NCBI GenBank assembly: GCA_040954595.2
Contig: CM082594.2
Location: forward strand, 8,618,001-8,682,000
DNA from: Balanoglossus misakiensis
Lineage: Eukaryota; Hemichordata
Length of the DNA: 64,000 nucleotides
Direction: 5' to 3'
A program made the translations under genes and the position numbers. Positions within the stretch are counted from its first letter, which is position 1. Each line of letters opens with the position of its first letter. Shown piece after piece: positions 12,301 to 21,964 of this stretch. The notes beneath the pieces are model-generated. The model was not told the DNA's origin, did not search any database, and saw nothing but the letters and a program-made list of their open reading frames with translations.

Positions 12301-13972
12301 CTGACCTGTTATGAGATATTATTTTGTGTTCACCTGAGTAGTTGACCAGTGAGAGCGTTTGTGTGTGTGTTTGTGTGTGAATAGTTAGATACAGACTTAT
12401 TTAAGTAAACCAGAAGTTGCTTGACTTCGATCATTCTCACCTAAAAACAAACTCATCCTTACAGGGACGTCCAAGGCGAAGAGCATTCTAGTTACTTCTA
12501 TCAGATGTTCATGGACAAAGATGAAAGCACACCGGTCCCAACAGTGCAGCAACTATTTGAACAATCATTTATAGTTTCTGATATGAAACTTGTAGAGGTG
12601 GGTTTTCTTTATTTGGCCACCATCTCAATATCACACATCATGACGCATGGCATTGGACATGTGCAAAGAATTTCATGAATTGAATTTGTAATACATGAGC
12701 ATATTTCTCGAAGTTTACCAAGTCGTAATACTTAGTATTACATTTGAATATACAGTGAGATACACTTCGTATAAAGATGCATTTACTTTTTCCCCACAGG
12801 TGCCTCGTTGTCTGCTGCTTCAGATGCCTAGGTTTGGAAAGGCTTACAAGATGTACGACAAAATCATACCAAGCCTGAGGTTGGACATCACTGATGTCTT
12901 AGAAGAATGTAAGTCTTTAAATGAAAGTTTTCAGGCCAAGTTTCTGATTATTTGTTTCTGTAGTGACTTAGCTTTCGGAGAAGAAAATCTGTGATCATTG
13001 TCACACGTTTATCAGTTTCATTTTTTTTTAAATTTCAGTTCCAAGGCAGTGCACTATATGTCAGTTCTTAGCAGAATATGAATGCAGAGACTGCAATGTT
13101 ACTAAGAGTTTCACTGAGCAGATTACTGCATATTGTGAAAAATGTGTGATATTGGTAAGTTGTGTGTGTGTGTGTGTGTGTGTGACCCGTTTCTTCCCCA
13201 CTTTCAGTGGTATATTTTAATAAAAAGAAATGTTGCTTGATTCCTTCATGTCTCTGCAACCCAGTTTGACCTGAAATTTCAATTTGTCAATAAAACATTA
13301 CCTAACTCCTTTACTGCACTATATTATCTACCTTCAATGTCTAACTGTCTCTATATTTAATCAACAGACACACAGCCATCAGAAACGGAAACGCCACAAG
13401 TACACAAAGATTCACTTGGACCCAAGTTTGAAAAGTTACTTCAAGGAAAATCCAACCGAGGTTGCAAGGGAGTATTTGGAGCTGTTTGCTGTGGTGTGCA
13501 TTGAAACCAGTCACTATGTCGCGTTTGTCAGATGTGGAAGGGGCGAAGACAAGCAATGGTGTTTCTTTGACAGTATGTCAGACAGACAAGGTATGTAGCA
13601 ACAGAACCTTTGACTGATAGCATGATGTGTTTCCACAGCTAGTATCAATCTTGAATTTCCCACAATGGACAGTTTATAACCTCCTTGATATTTACCCGTG
13701 AAACTTTAACCCTCACCGATAATTCCTAACTGATTATAGTCCACAGCACATAGGGGGTTATAACACTGATCACATGTATTTTTTGTGACACAGGTGAAGA
13801 AGATGGTCATAATATTCCCGCTGTGACTCATCTACCGGAATTTGTCAAGTGGTTGGAAGACGACAAGATCAAGAAAACGGACAACAAAGACATGCCTGAA
13901 CATTTGCGAAGGCTTGTTTGCGACGCTTACCTCTTGTTCTATCAAAGTCCAGACGCTCTGATGTATGGATAG
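6334..13972 (+). CDS. CYLD: CYLD, CAP-Gly/USP deubiquitinase of Met1- and Lys63-linked chains
   Basis: Fourteen coding exons join in frame: 6334-6813, 8297-8602, 8706-8832, 9306-9443, 9781-10281, 10481-10899, 11250-11412, 11695-11953, 12119-12277, 12465-12597, 12800-12908, 13039-13154, 13368-13590 and 13794-13972, for 1103 residues (human CYLD 956). Three CAP-Gly domains lie near residues 130-200, 225-300 and 624-705. The USP catalytic Cys is in GHHNSCYLDTTL (codon at 11805, about residue 749) and the His in ETSHYVAFV (about 1019). Their spacing of 270 equals that between C601 and H871 in human. A CxxC...CxxC zinc module (CTICQFLAEYECRDC) sits inside the USP as in human. CYLD trims Lys63 and linear ubiquitin on NF-kB and cell-death complexes and binds microtubules through CAP-Gly. 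The region between CAP-Gly 2 and 3 is longer than in human. The first ATG (6334) may not be the true start if an upstream exon exists. Confidence 0.95.
13161..13184. repeat. (TG)12 microsatellite in a CYLD intron
   Basis: A pure TG run lies six bases past the donor of the exon ending at 13154. Such runs near donors can influence splicing, but nothing here shows it. Confidence 0.9.
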
Positions 13973-14037
13973 ATGATACCATTGATCACCAGGGGATTGT
14001 ACAGGAACCAATCCCCTGGTGTTCAATGGTATCTTCT
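13971..14037 (+). ncRNA. Near-perfect hairpin beginning at the CYLD stop codon
   Basis: Bases 13975-13999 pair with 14009-14033 at 24 of 25 positions (one T-T clash), with a 9-nt loop (tacaggaac). Three more pairs (AGA/TCT) follow after a single mismatch, reaching into the TAG stop. The size (about 67 nt) and tight stem resemble a pre-miRNA or a structured 3'UTR control element. Transcription is expected as part of the CYLD 3'UTR. The function is inference; the structure is seen directly. Confidence 0.6.
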
Positions 14038-15130
14038 GTGAGATTACTGGAGGTTTGAAGATTGAAACCTGCAGGATTTTGATACCAGCAACAGATATTT
14101 CAATGTTGCCAAGTGAGAGAAGCGCCCCCTACAGGTGATACAGTGCCACCATTGCTAGCTGACCTACTGCTTCTGAAGAATTCGCTTCAGGTTTGGAACT
14201 TCAGTAAACACCTGTATCTATTGACATGGACATTTCTAAAATATATAAACAGTAGACCTTTTGCAGTGATATAATGGTACAGTTAATGAAACCAGTGCTT
14301 TGTCTACACAAGTAGAATGATATTTACATTTTGGAATTGTAATGTTTTAACTGGTTATTGCCATGGTATTATATACTGCCAATACAGTCTGGGTGATTGG
14401 CAACCAGACTTGACTAACTACAGGCAACTTATTTTCCTGGAGACTAGTTCAGTTTTTTTTTTCGTGGAATAAGCTTCATTTTCCAGGACTTATGTGCACT
14501 TAAAAGAATTACTTTGAGCCGTGTGGATATGAACCCAGCTATATTTTGCAACTTGAAGTCGCCAAGTGTGAGATATTTCGGCGGGTGTGAATGAAAGTGC
14601 AACAAAGAACTTGTTTATCATTGCAGAGATAACATAGTGAAAAGTAGTTTCAATTGTCCTTGTACATACTGCAGATAGTATTCAAAATTGGGACAAAAAT
14701 TCTAATTTGATATTATTTTGGTTATCAGCAGAATTGTATACAGTATGTCATTTTGAAAAGCTTCTGCACGACCTTTGACCAGACCAGGCAGCATCTTCAA
14801 ATATCTGCTCTTCAAACTCCTGTAAATATGTTAATCAGGTAAGGTAAGACTTTCCAGGAGTAATGCAAAAAATATTTAATAGCTGTCATTTTTTTTTTGG
14901 GGGGGGGGGAACCAGATGAATAATTCTTTATATTTACAGATGAAATAATTCAAGAAGTTGTAATTCTTGTTACCTTAGTTTTCTTGTGGTTAATTTATAC
15001 ATTTTTTGAAGTGCTGGGTTACTGTAGATTGTAGTAGATGGCTGTGTAGTTTAGTATTAACTGGAGCAAAAGCTCAAATGTTGTGATGTTACAAGTATTC
15101 AAGCTGCAAATAATAAATATTACAATTAAT
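13973..15130 (+). other. CYLD 3' untranslated region
   Basis: About 1.15 kb of AT-rich, non-coding sequence follows the stop and ends with AATAAA at 15112-15117. It holds the hairpin described separately, a poly-T run near 14453-14463, and a T9/G10 tract near 14890-14910. No open frame of note. Confidence 0.7.
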
Positions 15131-15176
15131 AAGTATGTGTTACAAGGTCAACATCAATTTCAATTATGGTTTTATT
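15112..15176. terminator. Facing polyadenylation signals of CYLD (+) and the Kelch gene (-)
   Basis: AATAAA at 15112-15117 on the plus strand and AATAAA on the minus strand (TTTATT at 15171-15176) face each other 53 bp apart. With cleavage usually 10-30 nt downstream, the two transcripts would abut or overlap slightly. Confidence 0.6.
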
Positions 15177-15302
15177 GAGAAAAATTGCAATCCAGAACTG
15201 ATTTAAAAAGAATGTAAATCTTTAATGAAAGCACCAAAGCTTGTCCTGGAAGATAATGAGTTTTCCACTTGGGCCAATTTCTCCTCTATCTCATATTTGG
15301 AA

Positions 15303-17138
15303 TCACAAGTATGCAACGTAGTTGTGGGGAATCTGAATTAATGCAGCCAGCTGACCCGGAATCATGGTTGGGGCTGGATCTGGAGCAAATTTCTTCCACG
15401 ACTTGTTTGCATACTGGAACATACAATTTGACCCATCATTGGGTCGCAGATCGACACTTGAACTCTGAATTTTTCCAGTCTTATTACCACTGCACACAAA
15501 GACATCGCCTTTCCCCTTGCGAACGGCAGCAGGACACCCAACAGTGTTACTGTCATCTGGTTTTCGAGGATAAACTGTCTCTTCCAGAATTATGTCTCCA
15601 CTTTCTGTTGAAATTATGATCTTGTATCTGCCAAGTCGGGTGATTTCAATGGCACCAGGCACTCTCTGCACAACAGGCGGCCATATTTGACAGGAGTCAT
15701 CATCTTCCACTTCCCAGACTGCACTGCTGGGAAAGCTGGTCTGCCATTGGTCAGTGTGGGTATCATAAAAGTCTATACCCTGGCAGTTGGCCAATTGCGT
15801 GTCTCTTGCTTCTATTATGTATATGTACCTATCATTAACATCTACTGCTGCAAATTTCTTTTCATAGGTACTGGGTAATGATGCTTTTTCTACCCAGCTG
15901 TTTGTTTTAGGGTCATACATTTCCATTTTTCTGGGACAGAATTTACCACCGATGCAGTATATTTTGCTGTTACAGACTATGCTAGTGCCGGCATAATGTA
16001 GAAATATTGGGTTTGCAATTGGATGCCATGTATTCACCAATGCATCATACATTGCAGCTGATGTTTGTATAGGGTTGTATCCCCGGGCTGTAAAAGGATC
16101 ACAACTTCCTATGGTGTATAATTTGTTGTCCATTTCTATCACTTGGGTCGGCCAGATGTCCATCATGGGTGGCGGCGGAAACCCCACCCAGCGGTTCTCA
16201 TCGATAATATACCCGTGGAATGATCTGGGCAGTGTTATGGCCCAGTTGCTGCCTCCACAGAGAATGAACACATCAACCAATCTACCAAGTCTTGGCTGCA
16301 GTCTGAATCCAGCCGTGGCTTCATCAGAGTCTGTTCCTGGGGACGCAGCGTCACAATTTAACGCTCCTTGGAACAAAGTGTTATTCCTAACTATCAACTC
16401 TTCCGCATCATAACTAGCAAGAATTTCTCCATCAATGCTGTCGAGTCGTATCTGGCTGAGGAGTTCACCGAAATCCACCTCTCTGTTCTTTTGATCATGT
16501 TTTGTCCAACTGATGATAAATGCAAGCACGTCTTCTTCCTTGACTTGAATATTCTCATTCGAAACGATGGATAGAATTTCCTCAAAAGGTAACTGCAGCA
16601 AAATCGACATCGAGTCTTTCATTATTTCACTTATTCTGACTTCGATTGTTCGATTTGCGGAGTCTTCCAATTTCTTCATATCGTACAGCTTGGCCAAATC
16701 TCGGACATCGAAACAGTTCGAAGCTGTCAAGTGTTTGCCAAGGAAGTTGCCGCAGAAATCTTTCAAATTCTCCATCATAAAATGATCGGCACCTCTGATG
16801 ACATCATATACATTGTCCATGGTCAAATCAGCAGTCCCGGCGTACACGAAGTCAAGAATACCATGCATACCATCGGCTGACGTACACTGCAACTCGACTC
16901 TGTTGCTGTCCACTTCGCGGAAGCCGCCCCGGAACATCGAATCGAAGTAAGCGCTGCAGGCAGCAAGAACACAGCGATGCGCTTTGAAGTCGCGATCATC
17001 GATGACCAACTGGACATCACAGAAAAGTCCGCTGTCTCTCTGGTGTTGCAACTGTTCGATCAGAAGAGATCGGTGACGGCTATGTATTTTTTCTTGCGTT
17101 AGTTCGGCATCGACGTCAGCTTCCAGAGCTTCTGCCAT
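15303..17138 (-). CDS. Intronless BTB-BACK-Kelch protein (KLHL family)
   Basis: A single uninterrupted frame of 611 codons. Residues about 27-140 form a BTB/POZ domain (SGLFCDVQLVIDDRDFKAHR, then AACSAYFDSMF). Residues about 145-250 are a BACK domain, and about 285-600 a Kelch propeller with clear blades such as SKIYCIGGKF followed by MYDPKTNSWVEKASLP. Proteins of this design are substrate adaptors for Cullin-3 ubiquitin ligases: BTB/BACK binds CUL3 and the propeller holds the substrate. The later blades are degenerate. The lack of introns in a neighbourhood where all other genes are split suggests an old retrocopy or the intronless habit of many KLHL genes. I cannot assign it to one vertebrate KLHL. 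It is tail to tail with CYLD. The ATG at 17138-17136 gives a normal N-terminus. Confidence 0.92.
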   Translation of the reverse strand: MAEALEADVDAELTQEKIHSRHRSLLIEQLQHQRDSGLFCDVQLVIDDRDFKAHRCVLAACSAYFDSMFRGGFREVDSNRVELQCTSADGMHGILDFVYAGTADLTMDNVYDVIRGADHFMMENLKDFCGNFLGKHLTASNCFDVRDLAKLYDMKKLEDSANRTIEVRISEIMKDSMSILLQLPFEEILSIVSNENIQVKEEDVLAFIISWTKHDQKNREVDFGELLSQIRLDSIDGEILASYDAEELIVRNNTLFQGALNCDAASPGTDSDEATAGFRLQPRLGRLVDVFILCGGSNWAITLPRSFHGYIIDENRWVGFPPPPMMDIWPTQVIEMDNKLYTIGSCDPFTARGYNPIQTSAAMYDALVNTWHPIANPIFLHYAGTSIVCNSKIYCIGGKFCPRKMEMYDPKTNSWVEKASLPSTYEKKFAAVDVNDRYIYIIEARDTQLANCQGIDFYDTHTDQWQTSFPSSAVWEVEDDDSCQIWPPVVQRVPGAIEITRLGRYKIIISTESGDIILEETVYPRKPDDSNTVGCPAAVRKGKGDVFVCSGNKTGKIQSSSVDLRPNDGSNCMFQYANKSWKKFAPDPAPTMIPGQLAALIQIPHNYVAYL

Positions 17139-17165
17139 AGTTGTCCTGAGTGACCCCGTTTGACC

Positions 17166-17212
17166 TCATTGGTTGAGGGCGCTACACAACCTGACCCCAC
17201 TGAATGACGTCA
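17166..17212 (-). promoter_or_regulatory. Candidate Kelch-gene promoter: CRE plus CCAAT box
   Basis: Upstream of the Kelch ATG, the palindromic cAMP-response octamer TGACGTCA lies at 17205-17212 and a CCAAT box on the minus strand at about 17169-17173. Both sit within 75 bp of the start codon, as expected for a short 5'UTR. Motif match only. Confidence 0.4.
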
Positions 17213-18861
17213 CATGTCAAAAGCTTGATTATACTAATTACCTGAGACGAATACTAGCAACACGAGCTGAATTGAATGGAAACAACACCATTTATTTCAA
17301 ATATATGAAGGGAAAAAATCCTGCCAGCCGTGAGTACGACAGAACAGTCCTGACTTGAGATTATATACAAGGTCAAAGAAAGTCAAATATTCCTACCAGA
17401 TAGTTTGTGTATTATTTATTTTACATGTCTGAAATGCATCTATACAAGGTACAAAATGTTCAGCTACTTACTAATTTTTTTTCTTTAGCACACAAAAGAC
17501 ATTCACTTATCACATAGTACTGACATTTCAATTCACAAGAATACACAGAAAGATGTAATATGGTACTACAATTTGTTAGCTATAATGCAATACAAAAAAG
17601 GCCACTGTACACCAAAAGGTAGGACTGAAATATTTAAACAAAAATGTTTTAAAATTATTTTTCAAACCTGTACAACCTGTTTTTGTATCATTAAAACTGA
17701 ATGAAATGACACAAAACACTAAAAAGGAACTTAAACTACACAGTATTTTATCTCCAAACTCCAAAAAAGTGAATAATGGAATTAAATTCCATGTGCATGG
17801 ATAAATAGTTTAGTTAAACAAAAACACTGCACAATTTCAATTTAGAGATCAGCACATAGTACAATGCATCAACTCTGGACTTGCAGTATCTCCACACACA
17901 TATCAAAATATTCAGAACGTCTCTAAAGTACTCTATAGAAAGGAGTTGAAATTGATTTTCGAAAATTATACACAAGAAAAAAATTAACGTGGGCTGTTAT
18001 TCATGGCAAGTCATATAAAATAATTTGCTGCAAACATCCTAAAATTTAAGAACTCCAAGAACATTAAAAAAACACTTGCAACAGTGTGCCTGTCAGTGGC
18101 AAATGTTTTTATCAGATGAGGATTACAGATATATCGCTCTGTAGTAACCAGCTCATAGAGTCAAACTCTGATCAATTCCATTCCACAAAAGCTTAACTAA
18201 GGGAGAGAGACTGCCAACTGTGTAATTCCATGGCTATAATCTGTGGCCACAGTGGTATCCATATTGTGGTTTCTTTCCACACAGTGGTGTCAGACTAATA
18301 GTAATACCCTTTGGTTTCAACTTTTCACATAGCCAAAAGGAAAGCACAATGTCTTTTGTTTCTGTGTTTGGGTTCGGTGCAGCTCACATTACGAGCAGTG
18401 GGTCTAATGTGACCAGTTCTGCTTTGTTCCAAAGTATGTGTCAAATATCTACACAGAACTGATCCCTAACATTCGTTGACCAGTTAAACGTGGCACGTCA
18501 AAAATTACACCTCAAGTCCAAATATTAATTCTGTGAACTCTTTGAAGTGGGTAACAGGATAAAGGTATAAACTGGAATGGTAATACATGTACTAGGAAGG
18601 ACTGATTGTCACAAGAAACTGAATACTTCTGAATAATTGAAGAACCTCTGTCATCAGATTTGGAGATGTGTTCCAACACTGTTGTGGAGCCTGGTTCACA
18701 TTTCAGTCCCTGTGGAGTGATCAGTAGAGTAATGGTGTCACCCTGCAAGAGTGGAAAGAATTCAATGACTTAGAGATCGGCATGGAAACAAAGAAACTTC
18801 GCAGTAGGTATCACATGTACAGGAAGTACACCTTTAATACATGCTCTGGGGTACTGCTCAC
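17213..18861 (-). other. Probable MAF1 3'UTR and Kelch-gene upstream region
   Basis: No coding exon is supported in this 1.6-kb AT-rich stretch. Minus-strand AATAAA signals occur at 17415-17420 and 17291-17296, so the MAF1 transcript may run from 18861 down to about 17.3-17.4 kb. Confidence 0.45.
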
Positions 18862-20868
18862 TCAAGAGTACACAACATGACCGGTCATCTCTGTATTATT
18901 TCTGTTTAGCACTGACCTTTCATAGGCAGATTGATCAAAATCATCCATGTACTCCATATCATCATCTTCCACATCATCATCAACGCCCAGACTGAGATCG
19001 TGACCAATGCCAGAGTCCCCAGCTGACCGGCTGGCTGTTGAGCTGTAGAAAGAAAAAAATCCCAGAGATGCCAAGTTGTAATCTAACACTGTATCTGATA
19101 ATCTAGGATTGGCTGCTTCAATCATAACAGAAACCAAAGACTTAATTTGCTCTGTGGGGCAGGGAAGTTATTTTCATTACTCAGTCATCTTATATATCAA
19201 GCTAAATATGGCAAATATCAAGATATGAAAACAAGTTCTGTAATACACACACTCTGTCGGACTCGTGATGTTCAAAAATTGCCAATGGCCAACATCACTT
19301 CTCACTGTAAACTAAGATGACTTTCAGATTTTAAATAAGAGTTATTCACAATAACAGGAGATTAGGATGGTAGCCTTACCTGATTACTCTGCATGTGAAG
19401 AACAGGATGCGTTTTAACTTCTTGTTGTAGATGAAATAATTACAAGACCAGAGGATACCTTCTTCACCAAAGGGATCACACTCCAAGTCAGGGTTGTAAC
19501 TATTTGTGAATAATGACAATTAACATTTTTTGTGATTATCAATCATCAAACATGTCACCGACTGCATTTTTCATGGAGCAAAACATTCAGGCTTTCTTAC
19601 AAAAACTTTACTTTACCTGTAGAATTCGCAACTGTCCAGGGAAATTTCATCATCGATGGCAGCCCAGAGCTTTTGCTTCAAAGCTGAGTACAACTCCCCA
19701 CCAGCAGCGAAGAGATTCGTGTCAATAGCATTGACTACCCACTGAAGGCTTGGTTCACGACTAAATTCATGGCTTTTCGCTTCACTGTGGGGAAAAGGAA
19801 AAAATGATTTCCAACTTCATAATATTCAAAGCAGCCAGGATGTAAATTGCAAAGTTTGAAAGTGACACCCGTAGTCATTATTTGAATATTGGAGTAGTCC
19901 TTCATGTCCAGGGTTGTCAATGGCCCTTATGGGTGAGAGTTCAAATGCTTAATTAATTTGTGATTTCAGCTGGCATTATAATTTCTATGTTACTGCAACA
20001 TAAATGGGGAAACTGTTACCTGAAATCATAGTCTGGGTGAAAGGATGCATTCAGAGTTGAGATGAGATAGAATAACATCTTTCTGCTGCATGTATCGCAC
20101 AGCGGGCCCTCTCCTTCATCACTGGCACTTCTGCTGTACTGTCGATTGGGACTCAGTGACAACTGAGTTTGTGGCGGAGACAGAGCCTGCAAATCGTGCG
20201 GAGACTGGCCTTCGTGACTCATCACTTTGAACAGACGTTTGTCATTTCCAGCCATCTTGCAGGAATAGCTCTCAACCCTGCAAAGATAAAGATATTTCTG
20301 CTGGTTTGACCTTCCAGAACAACACTGGAGAACTGAGTGACCTCAATGACATGTACACACTGACCTTTAGCAGATAAATGAGGTCAGCATATAAACAAGT
20401 AACATGAACATGTAACTCTATTATCAAAATTTATTAAAGTGTCATAGTATTGCTGCTTTGTAGCTTTTCTCATCATCAGCTCATAATATCAGTGACAGTC
20501 CTTCACCTCTATTTAATTTGAGCAAATGTTTGTGGATTGGCATTCATTAATTATTTATTTGTGAATGTATCGATTAGGGGCTTGGTTACATGTATTTAAA
20601 GTTCAGGTCCTGATCGAGACGGTAAATCAGATATATTGCAATGTACGTACCAATCCAGACAACTATATGTCTGGGCGACCTACAATGTAACATTGATATC
20701 ACAATCTCGTGAACAGGAACAATACACCCACATATTAGTATGCAAACGAAACCAGTCTTGTCGCACAAAACATAGTCGAACTCACCTTCCGCAGATCTTG
20801 CTGTCTCCTGTTTCGATTGATAAAGCATCGCTTATTGCCTCTAACTTCGGATTCTCGAGTAACTTCAT
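18862..20868 (-). CDS. MAF1: MAF1, repressor of RNA polymerase III
   Basis: Five exons join with every intron in phase 2: 20868-20786, 20277-20020, 19784-19617, 19499-19380 and 19042-18862, for 269 residues (human 256). The start [20 protein letters not shown] matches the MAF1 A-box. The middle has LQALSPPQT, then [17 protein letters not shown] and HPDYDF. The C-terminal box has [11 protein letters not shown], then [15 protein letters not shown] and [11 protein letters not shown], all at the positions expected for MAF1. The acidic C-tail ([16 protein letters not shown]) is also typical. MAF1 binds Pol III and blocks its recruitment by TFIIIB when nutrients are low or TOR is off, cutting tRNA and 5S rRNA output. 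The serine-rich linker after LSPPQT ([15 protein letters not shown]) lies where human MAF1 is phosphorylated by mTORC1. The gene lies head to head with the RBCK1/SHARPIN-like gene. Confidence 0.95.
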
Positions 20869-21964
20869 GGTGAATTTCCGTACCTCCGAACTTGGGTAAA
20901 ATTTACTAAAAGCGTTCAGTTGTTTTTATTCAGGTCAGCTGATGTACACAAAGGGCGTCGGACAATACGAATGTCACGCACACAAAATTTGACTGAAACG
21001 GGTAAATACTGTGATCGACAAGGTAAAAGGGTACAATTTAAGCACTACAGTTTTTAAAAATACTTCTCGGGTGGCTGTACGGTCGCTGGTGCCAGGTATG
21101 CATAGATATTCGCCGCTCGATGACACTTGCGGAAGTCGATTCCGTAGAGGTCCTCCGCGCCATCAATCCCAACCGATCGCTTGTTTACAAACTTGGAGAT
21201 TTTCCACAGCTGAAGCGAATATTGGTTACGGTGACACTCAAAAACCTTTGAGAGTGGGAAGAGATGGGTTAGCACCAAAACCAAACCCTGCTTTACCCTC
21301 CGATTGATAGATTTTGCGTCAAATTCAACCTGTGATTCTCTGGACAGCTGAGTCGATCGTAGTCTAGTCCGTTGTTTTCGTTCTTGTGTACCTGGTTATT
21401 TTCAGTTACCCATAATGCCCCATCGTACCAGGCCTATACTTAGGAATAAGGTAAGGCTAAAAATAACTTTGACATCATCGCTTTCAATTTGCAAAATGAA
21501 AAATTTCAAAAAAGTGTTATTATAATTATTTTTAAGGTAGATCCAAATGCAAGACAGTTTAGATAATTAACCTGGCTGGCTGGTGTGGTGCCGTGTCTAG
21601 GTGCCAGAACTCTTACTCTACGGTGTGTAGAGGAGAAACTCTTGAAAATTGAGCTACATATTACATAGTCCATAAAGTTTAAAGGCAAATATTGCCCGAT
21701 ATCATATATATAACGAAAATGATAGTTTTAAGTTTCACATCTCCTTAGAGTAATGGGTTATTGTTAAAATTTCCCGAAATAGTACTGCGGGAATTTCCAT
21801 CTTTGTGCATACGTCATGTCATCCAGTCACATGACTGTACATGTACAGTACAGCTGCATACGCGGAAGTAAACGTGATGAAGTCGATCATTTGCGAAATG
21901 TTGCCAACAAAAATGCCTTGAATGCATGTACTCGATTGATTATAGAGACTCATAAATAAGCAAG
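20869..21964. promoter_or_regulatory. Divergent promoter region, MAF1 (-) / RBCK1-SHARPIN-like (+)
   Basis: The two start codons are 1.1 kb apart with no supported coding exon between them. A donor-like site (ataag|gtaagg) near 21449-21455 could end a non-coding first exon of the plus-strand gene. No TATA box is obvious. Human MAF1 and SHARPIN share the same arrangement, from memory. Confidence 0.45.
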
